Assembly: GCA_029379385.1 (NCBI GenBank)
Contig: CM055618.1
Location: forward strand, 8,132,134 to 8,196,133
Reading direction: 5' to 3'
DNA from: Quillaja saponaria
Taxonomy: Eukaryota > Streptophyta > Magnoliopsida > Fabales > Quillajaceae
DNA length: 64,000 nucleotides
The notes beneath the pieces were generated by a model. The model was not told the DNA's origin. It made no database searches and was given only the letters and a program-made list of their open reading frames with translations. Shown piece by piece: positions 38,001-51,249 of the stretch (within the stretch, counting starts at the first letter, position 1; every line of letters begins with the position of its first letter). A program made the position numbers and the translations under genes.

Positions 38001-40539
38001 ACATGTCAGATCTCATCTCTACTCGGAGTTAATGTGGTGGAAGTGAAAGAGCTGTACAATTAGCCGCTGAGGATAATTAGGACGTGCGATGCGTGAGCCG
38101 CCTGCATTCTTTAGTTATTCTTTTGTATCAATGCGTGGTTCAACTCTGGGATCGTCACAGTATTTGCCCGAAACCCTCTTCTTAGTCTCCTAAAACATAG
38201 AAACAATGAATGAGATTTTTACAAACAAAAAACTTCAATAATAATTAATTAGTTATTTTAAAAACTTACAAACGTATGAGAAGTAATGAACTCCTCAACG
38301 TTCTCTTCCATCTTCGTTTTGTAGGTGTGTTCATACACCGCTTTTATAAAACTGGACAATTCAATCAGTTACTAGTGCTTTCATATAACCAAAGAAAGAA
38401 TGATAACCACCAACGTGTACGCTCGCCTCTGTTATTGCTGGCCGATTCACCTTGTTGGTTACTGACTGGGCCTGGCCACCAGTTAATTTTTTCACCCCGT
38501 TACTCATGTCCCAAAGATCCACATGTATATTTCAAGGACCTCGACCCTTCCAAGCTGCTGGCTCATTAATGCCCTTGGATTTCTCAGCTTTCTCATGGAT
38601 TTTTGTCTAATTTGCTTCCAAAAATATGAAGTCATAATAATTTGTCCCTGGAACCATTAGACAACATTAACATAGGATCCATAATGCTCGAAAAAGGTTT
38701 CTACTAGGTTTCATTCTTCTATTACACTAGAATTAGTTAAAGATGAAAATTTTGTCATGTCTTGATGAGAGACAAATTAGGAAGAATATCTAGCCACACA
38801 TTCATAACGAAAAAACTACTATAAACACATTAAATAAGATTGATCATAGACACATTGTGCAAGAAGCAAAACTCAGTCCCATGCTTTTAAATCCGGAGAA
38901 TTCATTTTCTGAAAAATGCAGTTCACTTAAGTTAACAGGGTCGAGCTACAGGTTAAATTTTAGCCTGCAGACTTCACAGAAAGAGAATGGTAAATGAAAT
39001 TCAGAGTAGCCAAACAAGAAGTAATAGATGAACATAAAATTCAGGCAAGATGAATGCGTATGGTGCAGTGGTACAAAAACCAATAACCCCCGTCCTTAAG
39101 TTGGGATGGGTAATCATCAATCAACTTTTCAGACAATACAAAAAAACTGAAAAATAAAAATTCTAATATAACACCAAAGTGGTTTTAAGTTTTATGTAAT
39201 TCATTTACACAATAAATTAGAGTGCAGAAACAACAGTATTATTACCTGGACAGAGTCCTTCTGGAAAATGGAAACAATCACTACATTCAACATGTGAAGC
39301 ACCTACACGATGATGATAATAGCTTCAAACTTAATTTAGAAAAAACAAAAAAAAAAATACCAAGCATAAGCGAACTACTTTAAACTTCAACTAGAATCTA
39401 GAAGTGGGAAAAACAGTACCTTTTAAAACAACAGAAAATTTATCTTCTAAATTCAGTAGTCAATTTCAACATAGGTTTTAATTACTGTAAACAGAAACAA
39501 TGCCAATTGCCACTATACAATTTCCATTTTCAGTTTTTTTCTATTGCACCATCTCCAGCACAAACATAGCATTTGAATTGTGAAGGAAACAGAGTATGTT
39601 ATGTTATTGTTTCAGATTAGCATAAAGTGAAACGAAGGTAAATAATAACATTAGAGACTCTACCTAAGATCAGAAAGCAATCCATTTGAATACATGTCCA
39701 AAGCCAAATTTAATCTTTTTTTTTTTTTTTTTTTTTCAGATAGGAAAATCTAAATTGGTTTATTATTAAAAGTATAAAATTATGCATTTTCTTCAATAGT
39801 CTGATGAAACAAGCACATGTTAGCTTCCAGTATAAGCATATTTACAAGAGACTTACACACTAGAGTTGAACCTAAATCATGCTTTAGATAGCAATATTGT
39901 CCTAAACACACTCACAAAACTTATGGTCATGATCATCCTTCTTCGACCAAACATACAAATCACAATGGTACCATAAAGCTCCCAAAGATTATGAGCAGTA
40001 AAACCCATGAGACAGATGAAAGACTCCTACATCTGACCTTTTCAGATGTGTGTTGATTGTCTTCAGAGGAAAACTTTGCTAGTAATTAGGTAGGACATGC
40101 TCTTTCACCTGAAAGAGTCCAACCCACACTTAGATTGTGAAACAAACTAAATCATTTCAAAATAAAATAAAATAAAATACATAAACCCCTTGCAGCAATC
40201 TTCAGGAAAATATTATTGGGTAAGGAAATAAAAATTGTTCAAAAAACAACCGCCCATTTCTAGAAAATAAACCATCGCCATGCTGGGAAATATATGTGCT
40301 AGCATACACAAACAAAAACATAAATCTTGATTCACTGAACAGTATTTTACTATTATAACTCAGCTTGGTAAATATAGTCACATAGAAATCTCTCAGATTA
40401 CAACACTCACAACATCATAAAGATAAAGCTAAAGTTTAAATTAAAACAACAATTACAAGAGAATCAGTATTCCACCTAAAATAGCCTAGTCGTTCCTACC
40501 TCTATGTCACTCTCTTCACTCTCATACTCTGATCTGAAC
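35063..40539. other. Long AT-rich region with no gene recognised
   Basis: Mostly AT-rich. A 39-bp direct repeat occurs at 36023-36100. A less AT-rich stretch (37.1-38.6 kb) holds a tandem duplication and, on the minus strand, broken coding-like pieces (for example ETKKRVSGKYCDDPRVEPRI near 38180-38120) that I cannot assign; a dead transposon is possible. A poly(T) tract lies at 39715-39736. The segment next to 40540 should include the HMGA 3' untranslated region. Confidence 0.4.
37850..37992. repeat. 73-bp tandem duplication
   Basis: AGCATAGCTATTTGCT (37850) and AGCATATCTATTTGCT (37923) each open a unit that shares GACACAATGTCTCTAGAAAG and CTCACTCCTCAC. There are two copies with a few differences. 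Confidence 0.85.
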
Positions 40540-41218
40540 TCAACCCGAAACAGGTGTCACAACCGGCTTCACCTTTGGGGGCCTTCCTCTGCCTCTTGGT
40601 GGAGCACCATTTGAAATTGGAGCATCGATCGCTTTTGGCCACTTCCTAGGACGGCCACGTGGCCTTCCACTACCCGAGGAAGTCTTTGTCATAGGCTTTG
40701 GAGTTGGAGCCAATGGGTCCCTCGGCTTGGGGGGACGGCCTCTGGGTCTCGGCGAAGAAACAAGAGTTTCCGCCGCCGGCAGTGAAACCTTCTGCTTCGG
40801 AGGACGGCCCCGACCCCTCTTTGGTGGAGCATTTTGGTCAGGTTTCATGTAATTATTCTTGAAGAACACAAGCTGACCACTTTGATTCATCTTGTCGAGG
40901 TTGTCAGATAGTAAAGTTAAGTGAGCTGCTGGTAGATCTCCATAAGTTGACTCAATGTGCTTGGAAATAGCCAACTTGCTGGATCCTTCATTTTCGCTAA
41001 GTGCTTCGATCGCTGACATGATCATCTGCAAAAAATAAAAATAATAATAAAAACTTATTAAACCCAGTAAGAAACAAGCTCAATTCTCTAAGTGTTTGGA
41101 AGCGCAGAAGAGAAAATCAGGGAAATGGAAAGTAAATTCTGAGTACCTCGGGGTATTCGGGGAGTGATGGAGACGGATGTATTACTGGAGTTGGGTCGTT
41201 CGACTCTTCCGTAGCCAT
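40540..41218 (-). CDS. HMGA: HMGA-type protein: H15 (linker-histone-like) domain with four AT-hooks, two exons
   Basis: Plant HMGA proteins bind the minor groove of AT-rich DNA and shape chromatin in the nucleus. Exon 1 is 41218-41147 (24 codons, MATEESND...YPE) and exon 2 is 41025-40540, joined in phase 0 by a 121-bp GT..AG intron. The 185-residue product has an H15/globular domain at about 20-88 (MIMSAIEAL, SKHIESTYGDLP, LVFFKNNYMKP) and four GRP-core AT-hooks: KRGRGRPPK (93-101), RPRGRPPKPR (117-126), RPRGRPRKWP (145-154) and RGRGRPPKVK (168-177). Length, domain order and hook number match the usual plant HMG-I/Y form. A CT-rich leader precedes the ATG, with a CTCTCT run near 41265. The reading frame is intact. 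Confidence 0.95.
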
Positions 41219-42484
41219 GAAATACTTTGAAGAGAGTGCTATAACTGTGTATGTGCGTGAAGGAGAGAGAGAGACTGTTGGTTTAGTGGGAAGACAACGA
41301 AGAGAAGGAGCAAGGTGGAAGGATTTTAAAGGAGGTTTCTTGAAGGATCGGATCGAACGAAGAGGGAGGGAAATGGAAGGGGATGCGAGACTGAGGTGAA
41401 GGGATCGGACGGTTATGGATAGTGTATTGAAAATTGGAGCACTTTGGTTGTTACTAAGGATATCACACGGATCGATGACGTGGTAGAGCATTGGCATCAA
41501 TTTTTATTATTTTTGGTGAAAAGACTTCAAATTTTCAAATTTCAAATTTCTAGTCTTTATATTAGGCTTTTGTTAATTGCTGAACAAAAAACCCACGAAG
41601 AATTAATTATTATGTTTTTCGGACGGCTCCCTGGGACAGGAAAACTTATAGATTTAAGAATAAATTTTTACATATTAAAAATTTTGGTAATTTTCGTTTT
41701 GTGTATTACTTCTTTTTTTTTTTAAATAATAATATTTTCAACTCAATGAAATAACTACTAAAGTTTAGTAATATCATATTGACTTAATAATTTTTGTTTA
41801 AGATTATTGCACAAGTTTTGATTTCCCTCTTGATTTTTTTCTTAATCGAATCATTTAAAATTTAACATTTTTAGTCACATCTTTCAAGATTGATTTATTT
41901 AAAGAAGCATCGATAACAAAATTAGAAATTTATGTAAACTTCAACTATCAAAATATTTATGAAGTTGATCAGTTATAATAAATTGTATTTTTCTTTCAGC
42001 TTATGACTCCATTTTATTATAAATTTGAGTAAAGAATGTTTTTTTATTTTTTCTCAAACGTATATATAAAATTTATTTTACTTTCAATTATTCTTTATAA
42101 TTTAGAGCAATGTGTCTCTAGACGAAAACTGTCCTTATTAATGATTTTTTATAACTAAATTATAAAAAAAAATTAAACTAATTTATAGATTCATATCATT
42201 GGATTTCCATTATTTCCTTCATTTTATGCAAAAAATAGCAGATCAACCTCGTTGTACTTCAAAAACCTCTTGACAAGTTTATAAAAATCAACAAACCTCC
42301 CACTATAAGTTATTACTACGGATAAACATCAGTAACTCAAAATAAGCAACTAAAATGTAATTCATTAACCAAAAACAAAAAGCTAAAGTTCATAAATTAC
42401 GAAACAAAAATTGATTTATCAGCCATGGAGGAGATGAAGAGTAGGCACACTCACAGAAAGGATGAAGGGTGGAGAAAAGAATTA
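41219..42484. other. Upstream region of HMGA and AT-rich intergenic DNA
   Basis: The first 200 bp are purine-rich on the plus strand and should contain the HMGA promoter and leader. No TATA box stands out. The remainder is AT-rich with no gene recognised. Confidence 0.45.
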
Positions 42485-43297
42485 GGGTCCGTTTGGATGT
42501 AATGAATTGAAATTAAAATGAGAATTGGACTGTTGAATTTAATTTTTCTGTTTAGCATATATTTTATAATTTGAATTGGAATTTTTAACTCAAGTCTCAA
42601 GAATTGAGAAACAACTATAAAACATTATCTTTAATTCTTATGAGTTGCATATTATTCTTGATAGCCACTTACTTCTTATAACAATACATCATGTTATAAC
42701 ATTAAAATTACAATTCTTGTGCATGTTATTCTTGACAGTCACTTACTTATGACAATACATCATATTATAATTAATATCAATCACCACCACATACAACATT
42801 CTCCGCCAACTTTATCGACCCTCTATCGGCCACCACAACTGACCACCATCACAGTCAACCAAACAAATAGATATCGACCACTATTACCATCAACCCATTG
42901 AATACGTTCCTGACCATCGTCAAAACCCGCTGAAGATAATAATGACCACCCCTAACCACCATTGAGAAAATTAAATTCGACAACAACAATTGTTAGGATT
43001 CATTAGAATGATAACAATCATTGTCAAAACTCATTGGAGACAACAACAACACCATTAAAAGACACCTGAGGCGACAAAATCCACCATCAAAAGATGTTGA
43101 AGACCAGTACAACCATCACTGGTAGCCGTTGAAGACAATGACAACAACCATTGGTACTTGAAGCACAATTTTAAGGTGTAGTTCTTTAGTGATCCAAACT
43201 CATATATTGTAATTCTAATAAATTTTAATTTTAGTATAATTGAAATTGATTTTATAATTTTCATTTTAATTCCAATTTAATGGATCCAAATGCAGCC
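42485..43297. mobile_element. PIF/Harbinger-like non-autonomous element, 813 bp, TTA target duplication
   Basis: The left end reads GGGTCCGTTTGGATG and the right end, reverse complemented, GGCTGCATTTGGATC. TTA flanks both sides (42482-42484 and 43298-43300), the typical PIF/Harbinger target. Beyond the tips the inverted similarity continues (AATTGAAATTAAAATGAGAA against AATTGGAATTAAAATGAAAA). The interior has no transposase but is rich in ACCACC, CATCA and GACAACAAC runs. A related fragment lies at 17040-17502. Confidence 0.7.
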
Positions 43298-44672
43298 TTA
43301 GAGATTTTAATGAATTTGAAAGGAAAAAAAAAAAGAGTAGAGATTTTAGGGTTAAAGCCAGAAGAATCATGTGAGCTATCATAATGGTATACTCCTTTGC
43401 ATGTGAGTATAAAAGTATTAGTTTGGAGTTAATTGATTTAGATTATAAGCCTTGAATGATAAATGGATAATTTGGAGTTAATTGTTAAGTTCCAAATATA
43501 TAAAGGTAATATGATAATTTGTTAAATGTATATAGTAAGACTAGTTTTCTTGAAAGTCAAGAAAAATATTTAGTGAGAATTCTAATTGGATTCGAGCCAT
43601 AAGAGTCTAAAAGGCCTACTAGCAATCCTAATTGGACTATGGGGGGGCCTTGAGTTTTGGGCTTAATTGAAATCCAATACATATGGATCCAATTGAAACC
43701 AACCCTAGCCACCACCTATACATGCATAACATAAGGAGGAATTTCGGCCTAAGCTGACAATAATTCACAATAATGAAAGACTAGAATTGGCCATTAGGAT
43801 TTTAGAGTAAGAAGAGCTCTTGTTCAAGAAATCCACTATAGCCGAAATTCATCCCGAGAAGCAAAAGTGTTCTTGCTTTAAAATCAACCTCATCCCGAGT
43901 AGGAGCTAGCACGTATCCTGAGAGTCAAATCAACATCCAATCTTATAAAGAGGTTTGTAAAATTTTCTTAAACGTTTTAATCTAATCAATTGTGTGGACT
44001 ATCATTAGAGGCTATACACCTGAATAGTTTACTAATACATTGATCTGATTTTGTATATTTGATTGGGAGTATCAATTTGTGAAATCGAGAAGGAATTCCA
44101 AGCATCCTTGCTAACACAATCAAACTTGCTACATCAAGGAAAGCTTCAATGGTTAGTAGTTTAATCTTAAACTTTTATTAATTGTATGATTATTTGATTC
44201 ACTTAAGAGTCATGTCATGGAAAATTTTAATTAACCCCCTACGTTGCATATGATGCATCATACATGATTTTCAAACAAAATCTCTCTCTCACATTCTCAG
44301 TGATTATTTATTTTTTGGCTATTTTTGTTGATTTTAGGTACAACAACCATTTTCACTCTTATTATTTCTCATTTTGGTTTAAGTTTAACTGTAACTCTAC
44401 TTCTCTTTTGAAACTTTCAATTCCTTGAGGAACCTTGTTTATCTATTGTTGTTGATACATTTGGTTTTCAACAATAGAAATGCCTTTCATAATAAATCTT
44501 TTTTCCTTATCTTATGACTAAACAAATTTTAGGTAAAATCCCTTAGTTTCATTTTATACCTTCTGGCTACAAGAATGACATCCATAATTGTATGTCAATT
44601 TCTAAATGTTTGAGGCCCCTAATACTAGGCTAGTGTAAACTAACAATGATGGATTTACTTTGACTTATCATG
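43298..44672. other. Intergenic DNA, possibly an old LTR-like fragment
   Basis: 43.45-44.2 kb includes a G run near 43642 and a leader-like stretch with GCCGAAATTC and CATCCCGAG repeats, reminiscent of retroelement LTR or leader sequence. I found no partner LTR or coding region, so it stays unassigned. Confidence 0.3.
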
Positions 44673-45389
44673 CATTACAAGAAACAAAGGTATCAGAGAC
44701 AGCGATATGTTGTCACTGATAATCATCAGCTATAGGGGTAGACGTTAATAAGTGGATGAATGTGCATTTGTTGTAGCTGGAGTCATATGCGATAATTAAA
44801 CGATGATAATTTAGTATCCACTTATCTGTGATAGTAGAGTAGATGCAAATAATTACACCATTACATTGTGATATTATTAGCATCCACATGGTGGACGCGT
44901 GCATGATGTTGCTAATATATATTTGCATCCACCACTCTATCGTAGATAAGTGGATGCTGATAAGACAATTATTAGCATTAGAACTGCTAACGCAAATAAA
45001 GTTTTAATTTTTTTTTTTTTAAAAATTTATTTGTATCTGCATTTTGCTGATGTAGAAACATACTTTAACAGATTGTTATTTATTTTATTTAAAATTATTT
45101 TTTAAAACTTGATAAATTAGAAAATAAATACTGTAAAGTTTTTAAAAATAACATTTTAGTGGAAAGAAAAAACATCATTTTACAAGTAAAATTTCAAATA
45201 TGAAAACAAATTATAAGAATATAAATATTAAATACACAAAAAGAAAGAAATAAGACTATGAATCTTTTATATACTCATTGTCATTCCTAAGCTCATCATT
45301 CATGTGGGTCAAATGTGACTGAGAAGCTCTCGAGGAAGAAACAATATCCTTAAATAAGTCACATAGTCAAGTTATAAGGTTTAGTTTAT
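44673..45389. mobile_element. Left terminus of a second CACTA element, related to the one at 24.6 kb
   Basis: CATTACAAGAAACAAAGGTA followed at once by TCAGAGAC matches the tip plus the first subterminal motif of the 24588-26832 element. Subterminal repeats of a TAAGTGGATGCTGATAA type follow in both orientations (44.73-44.97 kb). Near 45.35-45.26 kb the minus strand has a short open end with HMNDELRNDNEYIKDS and a stop, possibly the C-terminus of an element protein. The sequence is then interrupted by the Copia element; no right terminus was found on the other side. Confidence 0.5.
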
Positions 45390-45589
45390 TTATAATATAT
45401 TAAGGCATATGATTAATGACTCGTGATTTAAGTTTGATTTTGTGTATATATGTTATTATTGTACTTAGTTTTATATTAGACTAAATTCATTATGTTAGGT
45501 TAACTTGTATAGCCTATATAAATAGGCTTCCACTTTGTTTATTTTCATATCAAGTAATAGATGTTATTGAAACACTTTTCAATTCAACT
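45390..45589 (+). repeat. 5' LTR of the Copia element
   Basis: About 200 bp. It aligns with 51250-51450 through TATTAATGA/AATTAATGG, ATTATTATTGTA and TTTTCATATCAAG. The first bases are decayed, so the left edge is approximate. Confidence 0.75.
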
Positions 45590-47759
45590 TGGCATAAGAA
45601 CCTCATTAAGGTTCCTCTCTTTTTTTCTACAGGTTTTACAATTACCTTGCCTCTTTTTCCATTTTTACAAAAGACATATTTTATTTTTCAAGTCTCCTAC
45701 TTGATCCTAACTTCTTTTCTCTCACCACCACTAAAGTCCTCATTTTAAGATCGGTTATCCCTTCTCTTCTGTTAGACCAAGCCAAATCTAATTAATCATC
45801 AACTATGTCTTCTCAAATTGACATTATCCACCCTACTCATATTATTTTTCATGATGCTAATTACCTTCATTGGGCACAATAAATACGTTGGGATTTGCAG
45901 GGCCACAAGCTTCAAGGGTATATCAATTATTCTATTTAGACACCTAACTCTCAAAATGCTGACTATGACACTAAAATTGTTAATTGGGAGGCATATAATG
46001 TTAAGATCATTAGTTAGCTCTCTTCCAAAGATCAATCAACTATTTGGGCCATTTGAAACTGTAAAAAAAGTTTGGGATTATCTAGCTACTGCTAATACTA
46101 TTTATGATCTTAGTTCTTGGTACCATATTAATCAAGATATTCTTCGACTTTGTCAGGCACTAGGACAGTCGATTTAGGATTACTATAGTCAGATGACTCT
46201 TATTTAGGATAAGCAAACACACCTCACTCAGTATTTTGCCTATTTTTTCAATTATATTACGATCTGTGTTAACAAGAAACTTCGACAATTCTTAATGGGT
46301 CTTCTAGTTGACTTTAAGGATAAATGCTTATCACTTCTAAATAGGACTCTAGCTCCTACTCTAATTGGTGCACTTGTTGAGATTAAATCTAAGGAAATTT
46401 GGAAGAAGACTATTGGTTCTATTATACTACCCTTAGTCACCCAGATTGTTATTGGTACTTTTCCTAGTTCTTCATCCAAATAGAAGTGGTGTGATTATCA
46501 TAAGCATTCTGGACACTCTACTGAAAATTATTTTAATTTCGATAAACATGGCGCTCATACTAAATGGTGTGACACTTATAAATTATACTGGCATACTATT
46601 GAGAAGCGTGTGCCTCTGTCTAATTGATTTCATAACAAATCTCATTATCACAATCTGTCTCGTTCAGTTGCTGCAATGACTGACAACATTTCCCCTACTT
46701 TGTCTTCTTCTTCTTCTCCTTGGTATGCAACTTATATCAGAAGAATTGGCACATCTCCCATAGTATCAACAATCCCAGTATAGTAATAATAGTAGTAATT
46801 CTAGCTTTTCATTTCCTAGCTTTTCTACCTACTCTATAAATTCAGATACTAAGCCTTAATTAATTACTTGATTCTGCGTGTTATAATCACATGACATCTG
46901 ATTCTACTTTGTTTTCACACTTCATACCAAACACATCTATCCTATATACATTGCTAATGCTACATTTTTGCTTACAACATATATAGAAAATATCTCTATA
47001 CTTGCACTTTCTACATCTCATACATATCTTATTCCATCATTAGCTCAAAATCTCATTTCTCTTAGCCAAATTGTTAATCGTGGCTGTGAAGTTAATCTTA
47101 ACTCTTCTAGTTGCACTGTTTAGGATGAGAGGACGTGGAAGATAATTGTGACATGGTGTAATGCTCTTGTTGCCTCTTCTATCTTTTCCAACAACAGCTC
47201 TATAACTTTGGCACTCACGTCTTGGTTATGTATAGTTGTCTAGGATTTGTCTGCTTGTTTTCGGTGGTCAATTAGGGTCTATGTATTTCTCTAATTTTAT
47301 TTTTTACCTTGTTAGATAAGTAAACAAACAAAATTACCTTTCAATAATAATGAGTTTATGGCTACTGTTATGTTTGATTTAGTTCATTCTAATGTATGGG
47401 GACCTTCTCCCGTTCTTACTCAAGGGGTCTAAATATTTTGTGATTTTTGTGGACTTTCATTTTACATGTATTTATCTTAAGAAAAATAGAACACAATTAT
47501 TAACTATTTATTTTAATTTTTCTAAAATGGTTCACACTTAATATTCTTGCACTATTAAAATTTTTCGGTCCAATAATACAAAAGAGTACAATTCTACATT
47601 TTTCTAGCACAAAAAAGTACCATTGCTCAAATCCTACTAATGCCTTAATACACTATATTTTTTTACTTGAATCACTTTGGGGTGAATCTGCCGTTACTTC
47701 TGTACACACTATTAATCACACTATATCAGCTATTGGTTAGCTACCAATTAGATTGATAT

Positions 47760-49204
47760 AGGTAAACCTTAACAAACTTAGAAAATGGAGTTTAGGTTTA
47801 ACCTTTAGTGATATAACACTTGTTTGAATTCATTCGCATAATTATTTGAATTTGATTTGTATAAAGGATATAAATATACCTATATGTCTTGCATAGCCAA
47901 TTTAGGTCCAATATTATTGAGTCTTGCTTAATTGAATTCTCATAGAAATATAGTAAATTGGTTAAGTGAGATATATATTTACGAAATATAGAAATATGCT
48001 TATAGTTTAATTAGAACCTTAGGTTAATAATTTGATACCATAACTAAGCACAATAAGATAAGAATTAGTCAAGTGAAGTATTGATGGAAATTATAATTCT
48101 AGGCCTTTATCTATTGAATTCTCTAGTTTAATTTGTCATTAGTTAGATTTAGTTTAAAGTAACCTTTTCACCATAATTTGGTTGTTTGAATAAATTAGAA
48201 TTGCATTAATTTAATACTTAGCTAGATATTAGTGACAATTTCTCGTTGGTTTGACACTCTACTTAATTACTATATTACTTGTTAACAATGCATGCACGTG
48301 CATGATTAAATAAATAAATCAACTAATGTAGAATGAAATAAATAAATCATATCTGAATCATAAGCAATCAATAAATAATAAAAATTATCAAACTACATGT
48401 TAAGTTTAATTGTAATCCTAGAGAATAAATTACTTAATGCTACATATTGTAGACATAAACTCAAATAATGTAGACATCAAAGAAATACAAAAAAAAGAGT
48501 AAAGAATGAGTAGAATAATAGAAAATCGATAGGTTGTCAATCTTCAATCTTCAACATCCAAGATCCTCATGCCTTCTCACATTCTTGATGGCTCCCTTTT
48601 CTCCAAAAAATATTAGCTTAATTGTGTTTATGAACCCCAACCTTCATCTCTTTATATAAGCCTTTTTCTCTTAGTTCAAACTCCAAATTCTAATTCCAAT
48701 AAAAGGCGCCTCATTTCTCAGCGTTGCGGCCCTAAGACTTTTGTTCCAATACAAAGTTGTCTTCATTAATGGAGCTGTGACTTCCTCTTCCTAGCACTGT
48801 GGCACCTTCCTCTTTGACTTTATACTTGAACTCTTGTGACTTAACTGTCGTGGTGTAGACTTCGAAGTCATCCTTTTTGAATTAGACTAAGACAGTGGTC
48901 AAATCAAGGTTGGTCTGTTCTGTTGTCTTGCATAATTTTTCCTCCACTTTGACTTCTAAAGGAACTCATTCGTGCATTAAACCTTCAAAACATAAAGATT
49001 AAGTTAATGTAATCTAAAACTCAAATAAAATTCCTAATCCTAGCCCAAATCAACTAAGATTGTTCATCCTAATACCATATGAACTTTAAGTAGATATTAA
49101 CTAAAAACTAAGCAAAAAATAACTAAAACTCTAGGATATAGTTAAAATAAATGAGTAAAAGGATATGAAATAACTCTATTTTACAGAGTTATGCTATTTT
49201 GAAA
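47760..49204 (-). mobile_element. Nested 1.4-kb non-coding insertion inside the Copia integrase region
   Basis: Copia coding similarity stops near 47745 (INHTISAIG) and resumes near 49205 (SQYECLHSVSPHNNF), so the DNA between is an insert. It has no open reading frame of note. On the minus strand it holds TTATATAAAGAGATGAAGG (about 48660-48640), like a TATA box, followed by a leader-like stretch (GGGAGCCATCAAGAATGTGA) near 48600. This suggests an LTR or LTR-derived piece in reverse orientation. I could not find paired LTRs or a target duplication, so the class is open and both borders are good to only about 20 bp. Confidence 0.5.
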
Positions 49205-51249
49205 AGTAAATCTCAATATGAATGTTTACATAGTGTTAGTCCACATAATAATTTTATATGTGTCTTTGATTGCATCTGTTTTGTTCAATTACAAACTCAT
49301 GAAAGGCACAAGGTAGAACCTTGATCCTGTATGTGTTACTTCTTGGGTATGGTATAGGTAAAAAAAGGGTATCAATGTTTTGATTATGTTTCGAAACATC
49401 TTCGAGTTTTTCATCATGTTGCATTCTAGGAAGATGTTTTCTTTACTTAGATTTCTTCCTTCGATGTTACTTATCCATTATCTTTCTTAGAGATACCAGT
49501 TCAATGCCTTATTGATCGGTTTAGTGATACTCCAGCTCAATATGTTACCACTCTACTAGTTTCTTTTGACTCTCCTACTCCTAATCCCTCTATTCCTTCC
49601 TTGTCCACTTCTGGTCCAGCTCTACCATTTGTTCTTGAGATATATGCTTGTTCTAAAATCAGATAATCTGAATGATTATCACTATTATTATACATTTTCC
49701 ATTATTTATGAGCCTACTACCTTTAAAGATGCATCCCATAACCCTTTTTAGCAAAAAATTATGAATGATAGGTTAGATGCATTTACTAAAACTAACACTT
49801 GGGATTTAATTAATTTTCCTATAAGAAAATTTGTTGTAGGTTACAAGTAGGTGTACAAGATCAAGACTTATGTAGATGGTAGTGTTGAACATTATAAGGC
49901 ACATCAGGTTGCTAAGGGTTATACCGAGGAGTATGACATTGATTATGAGGAGACCTTTTCTACTGTTGCTCATCTAATTTTTGTCTAAGCTTTGATTGCT
50001 GTTGCTTCTACTTAACGATGGTCCTTCTTTTTAGATAGATATGCAAAATGCACTCCTTAATGGCAATCTTATAGAAGAGGTGTCCATAAAACCTTAAACC
50101 TGTAATTCCAATTCTCCACATTAGGTCTGTCATCTTCGGAAGACACTTTATGGTTTGAAATAAGTTTCTCGGGCTTGGTTTTCTGAATTCAACTCTACAC
50201 AAACTTAGCTTGGTTTTTCTTCCACTCACTATGATTCAACTCGATTTTGTAGGCAAATTGACTTTGGTCTTAAATTGATTTTATTGTATGTCTATGACAT
50301 GATTATCACCAATGATGACACTCAAGGTATTAAAGATTTAAATATTCTCTTGGTCAATAGTTTGAACTAAAAGATCTTGGCATACTTGGTTATTTTTTAG
50401 GTTTTAAGGTTTCATCAGATTAGACTGATTAATTTCTCACATATGCCAAGTATACTTCTGACTTGATACATCTTTGATTGTGTTTTTGCTACATCACCTA
50501 TGGAAGAAAATTGGGAGAATAGTATGCTTACTGGTGAAATTCTCTTAAATCCTACTATTTATCGGCAGCTAGTTTGAAGCTTGATTTATCTTATTGTCAT
50601 ATGACCAAATATTACATATGTTGTTCATCGTGTTAATTAGTTCATGTCTTCGCCTTCCTCTATACACTATGTTGTGGTGCTTCACATTTTGAGATATGTG
50701 AAATAAACATTTTTTCATGGTTTACATTATCCTTTCACATCTTCTCTCCAGCTCAAAGCATACTCTGATATTAACTGGGCATGAGATCTTTCTGACCGAC
50801 AGTCTACAACAAATTTTTATTTCTTTCTCAGCGATTCCTTAATTTCATGGCATAACAAGAAACAACTTATGTCTCATTCTACTACATAGTCTGAATATTG
50901 GATTTTTGTTATCATTAATACTGAATTGATTTAGTTACGATGGTTACTAAGAGATATGTGTGTCATTTTTTATTTAGATTTCTTCTCTGTTATCTCTATT
51001 TACTGTGATAGTTAAAGTGCATTTTAAGTTACACATAATGATATTTTTCATAAGTGTATAAAACAAATTGAGATTGATTGTCATGTTACGTGTAGTCATC
51101 TTGCTTAGGCACCCTTGGGCTCATTCTTGTTTTGTCAAAAGGACAGATTACTAATATTTTCACGGAATCCTTTTCGTTGAAAAACTTCCAACATTTAGTT
51201 TCCAAACTCAACTTGGTTGCACACCGACCACCTTGAGTTTGAGGGAAAA

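Noticed and set aside
46295..46679. Short plus-strand frames that might be separate genes
   Set aside because: They are pieces of the decayed Copia gag and zinc-knuckle region in order with the other Copia relics.
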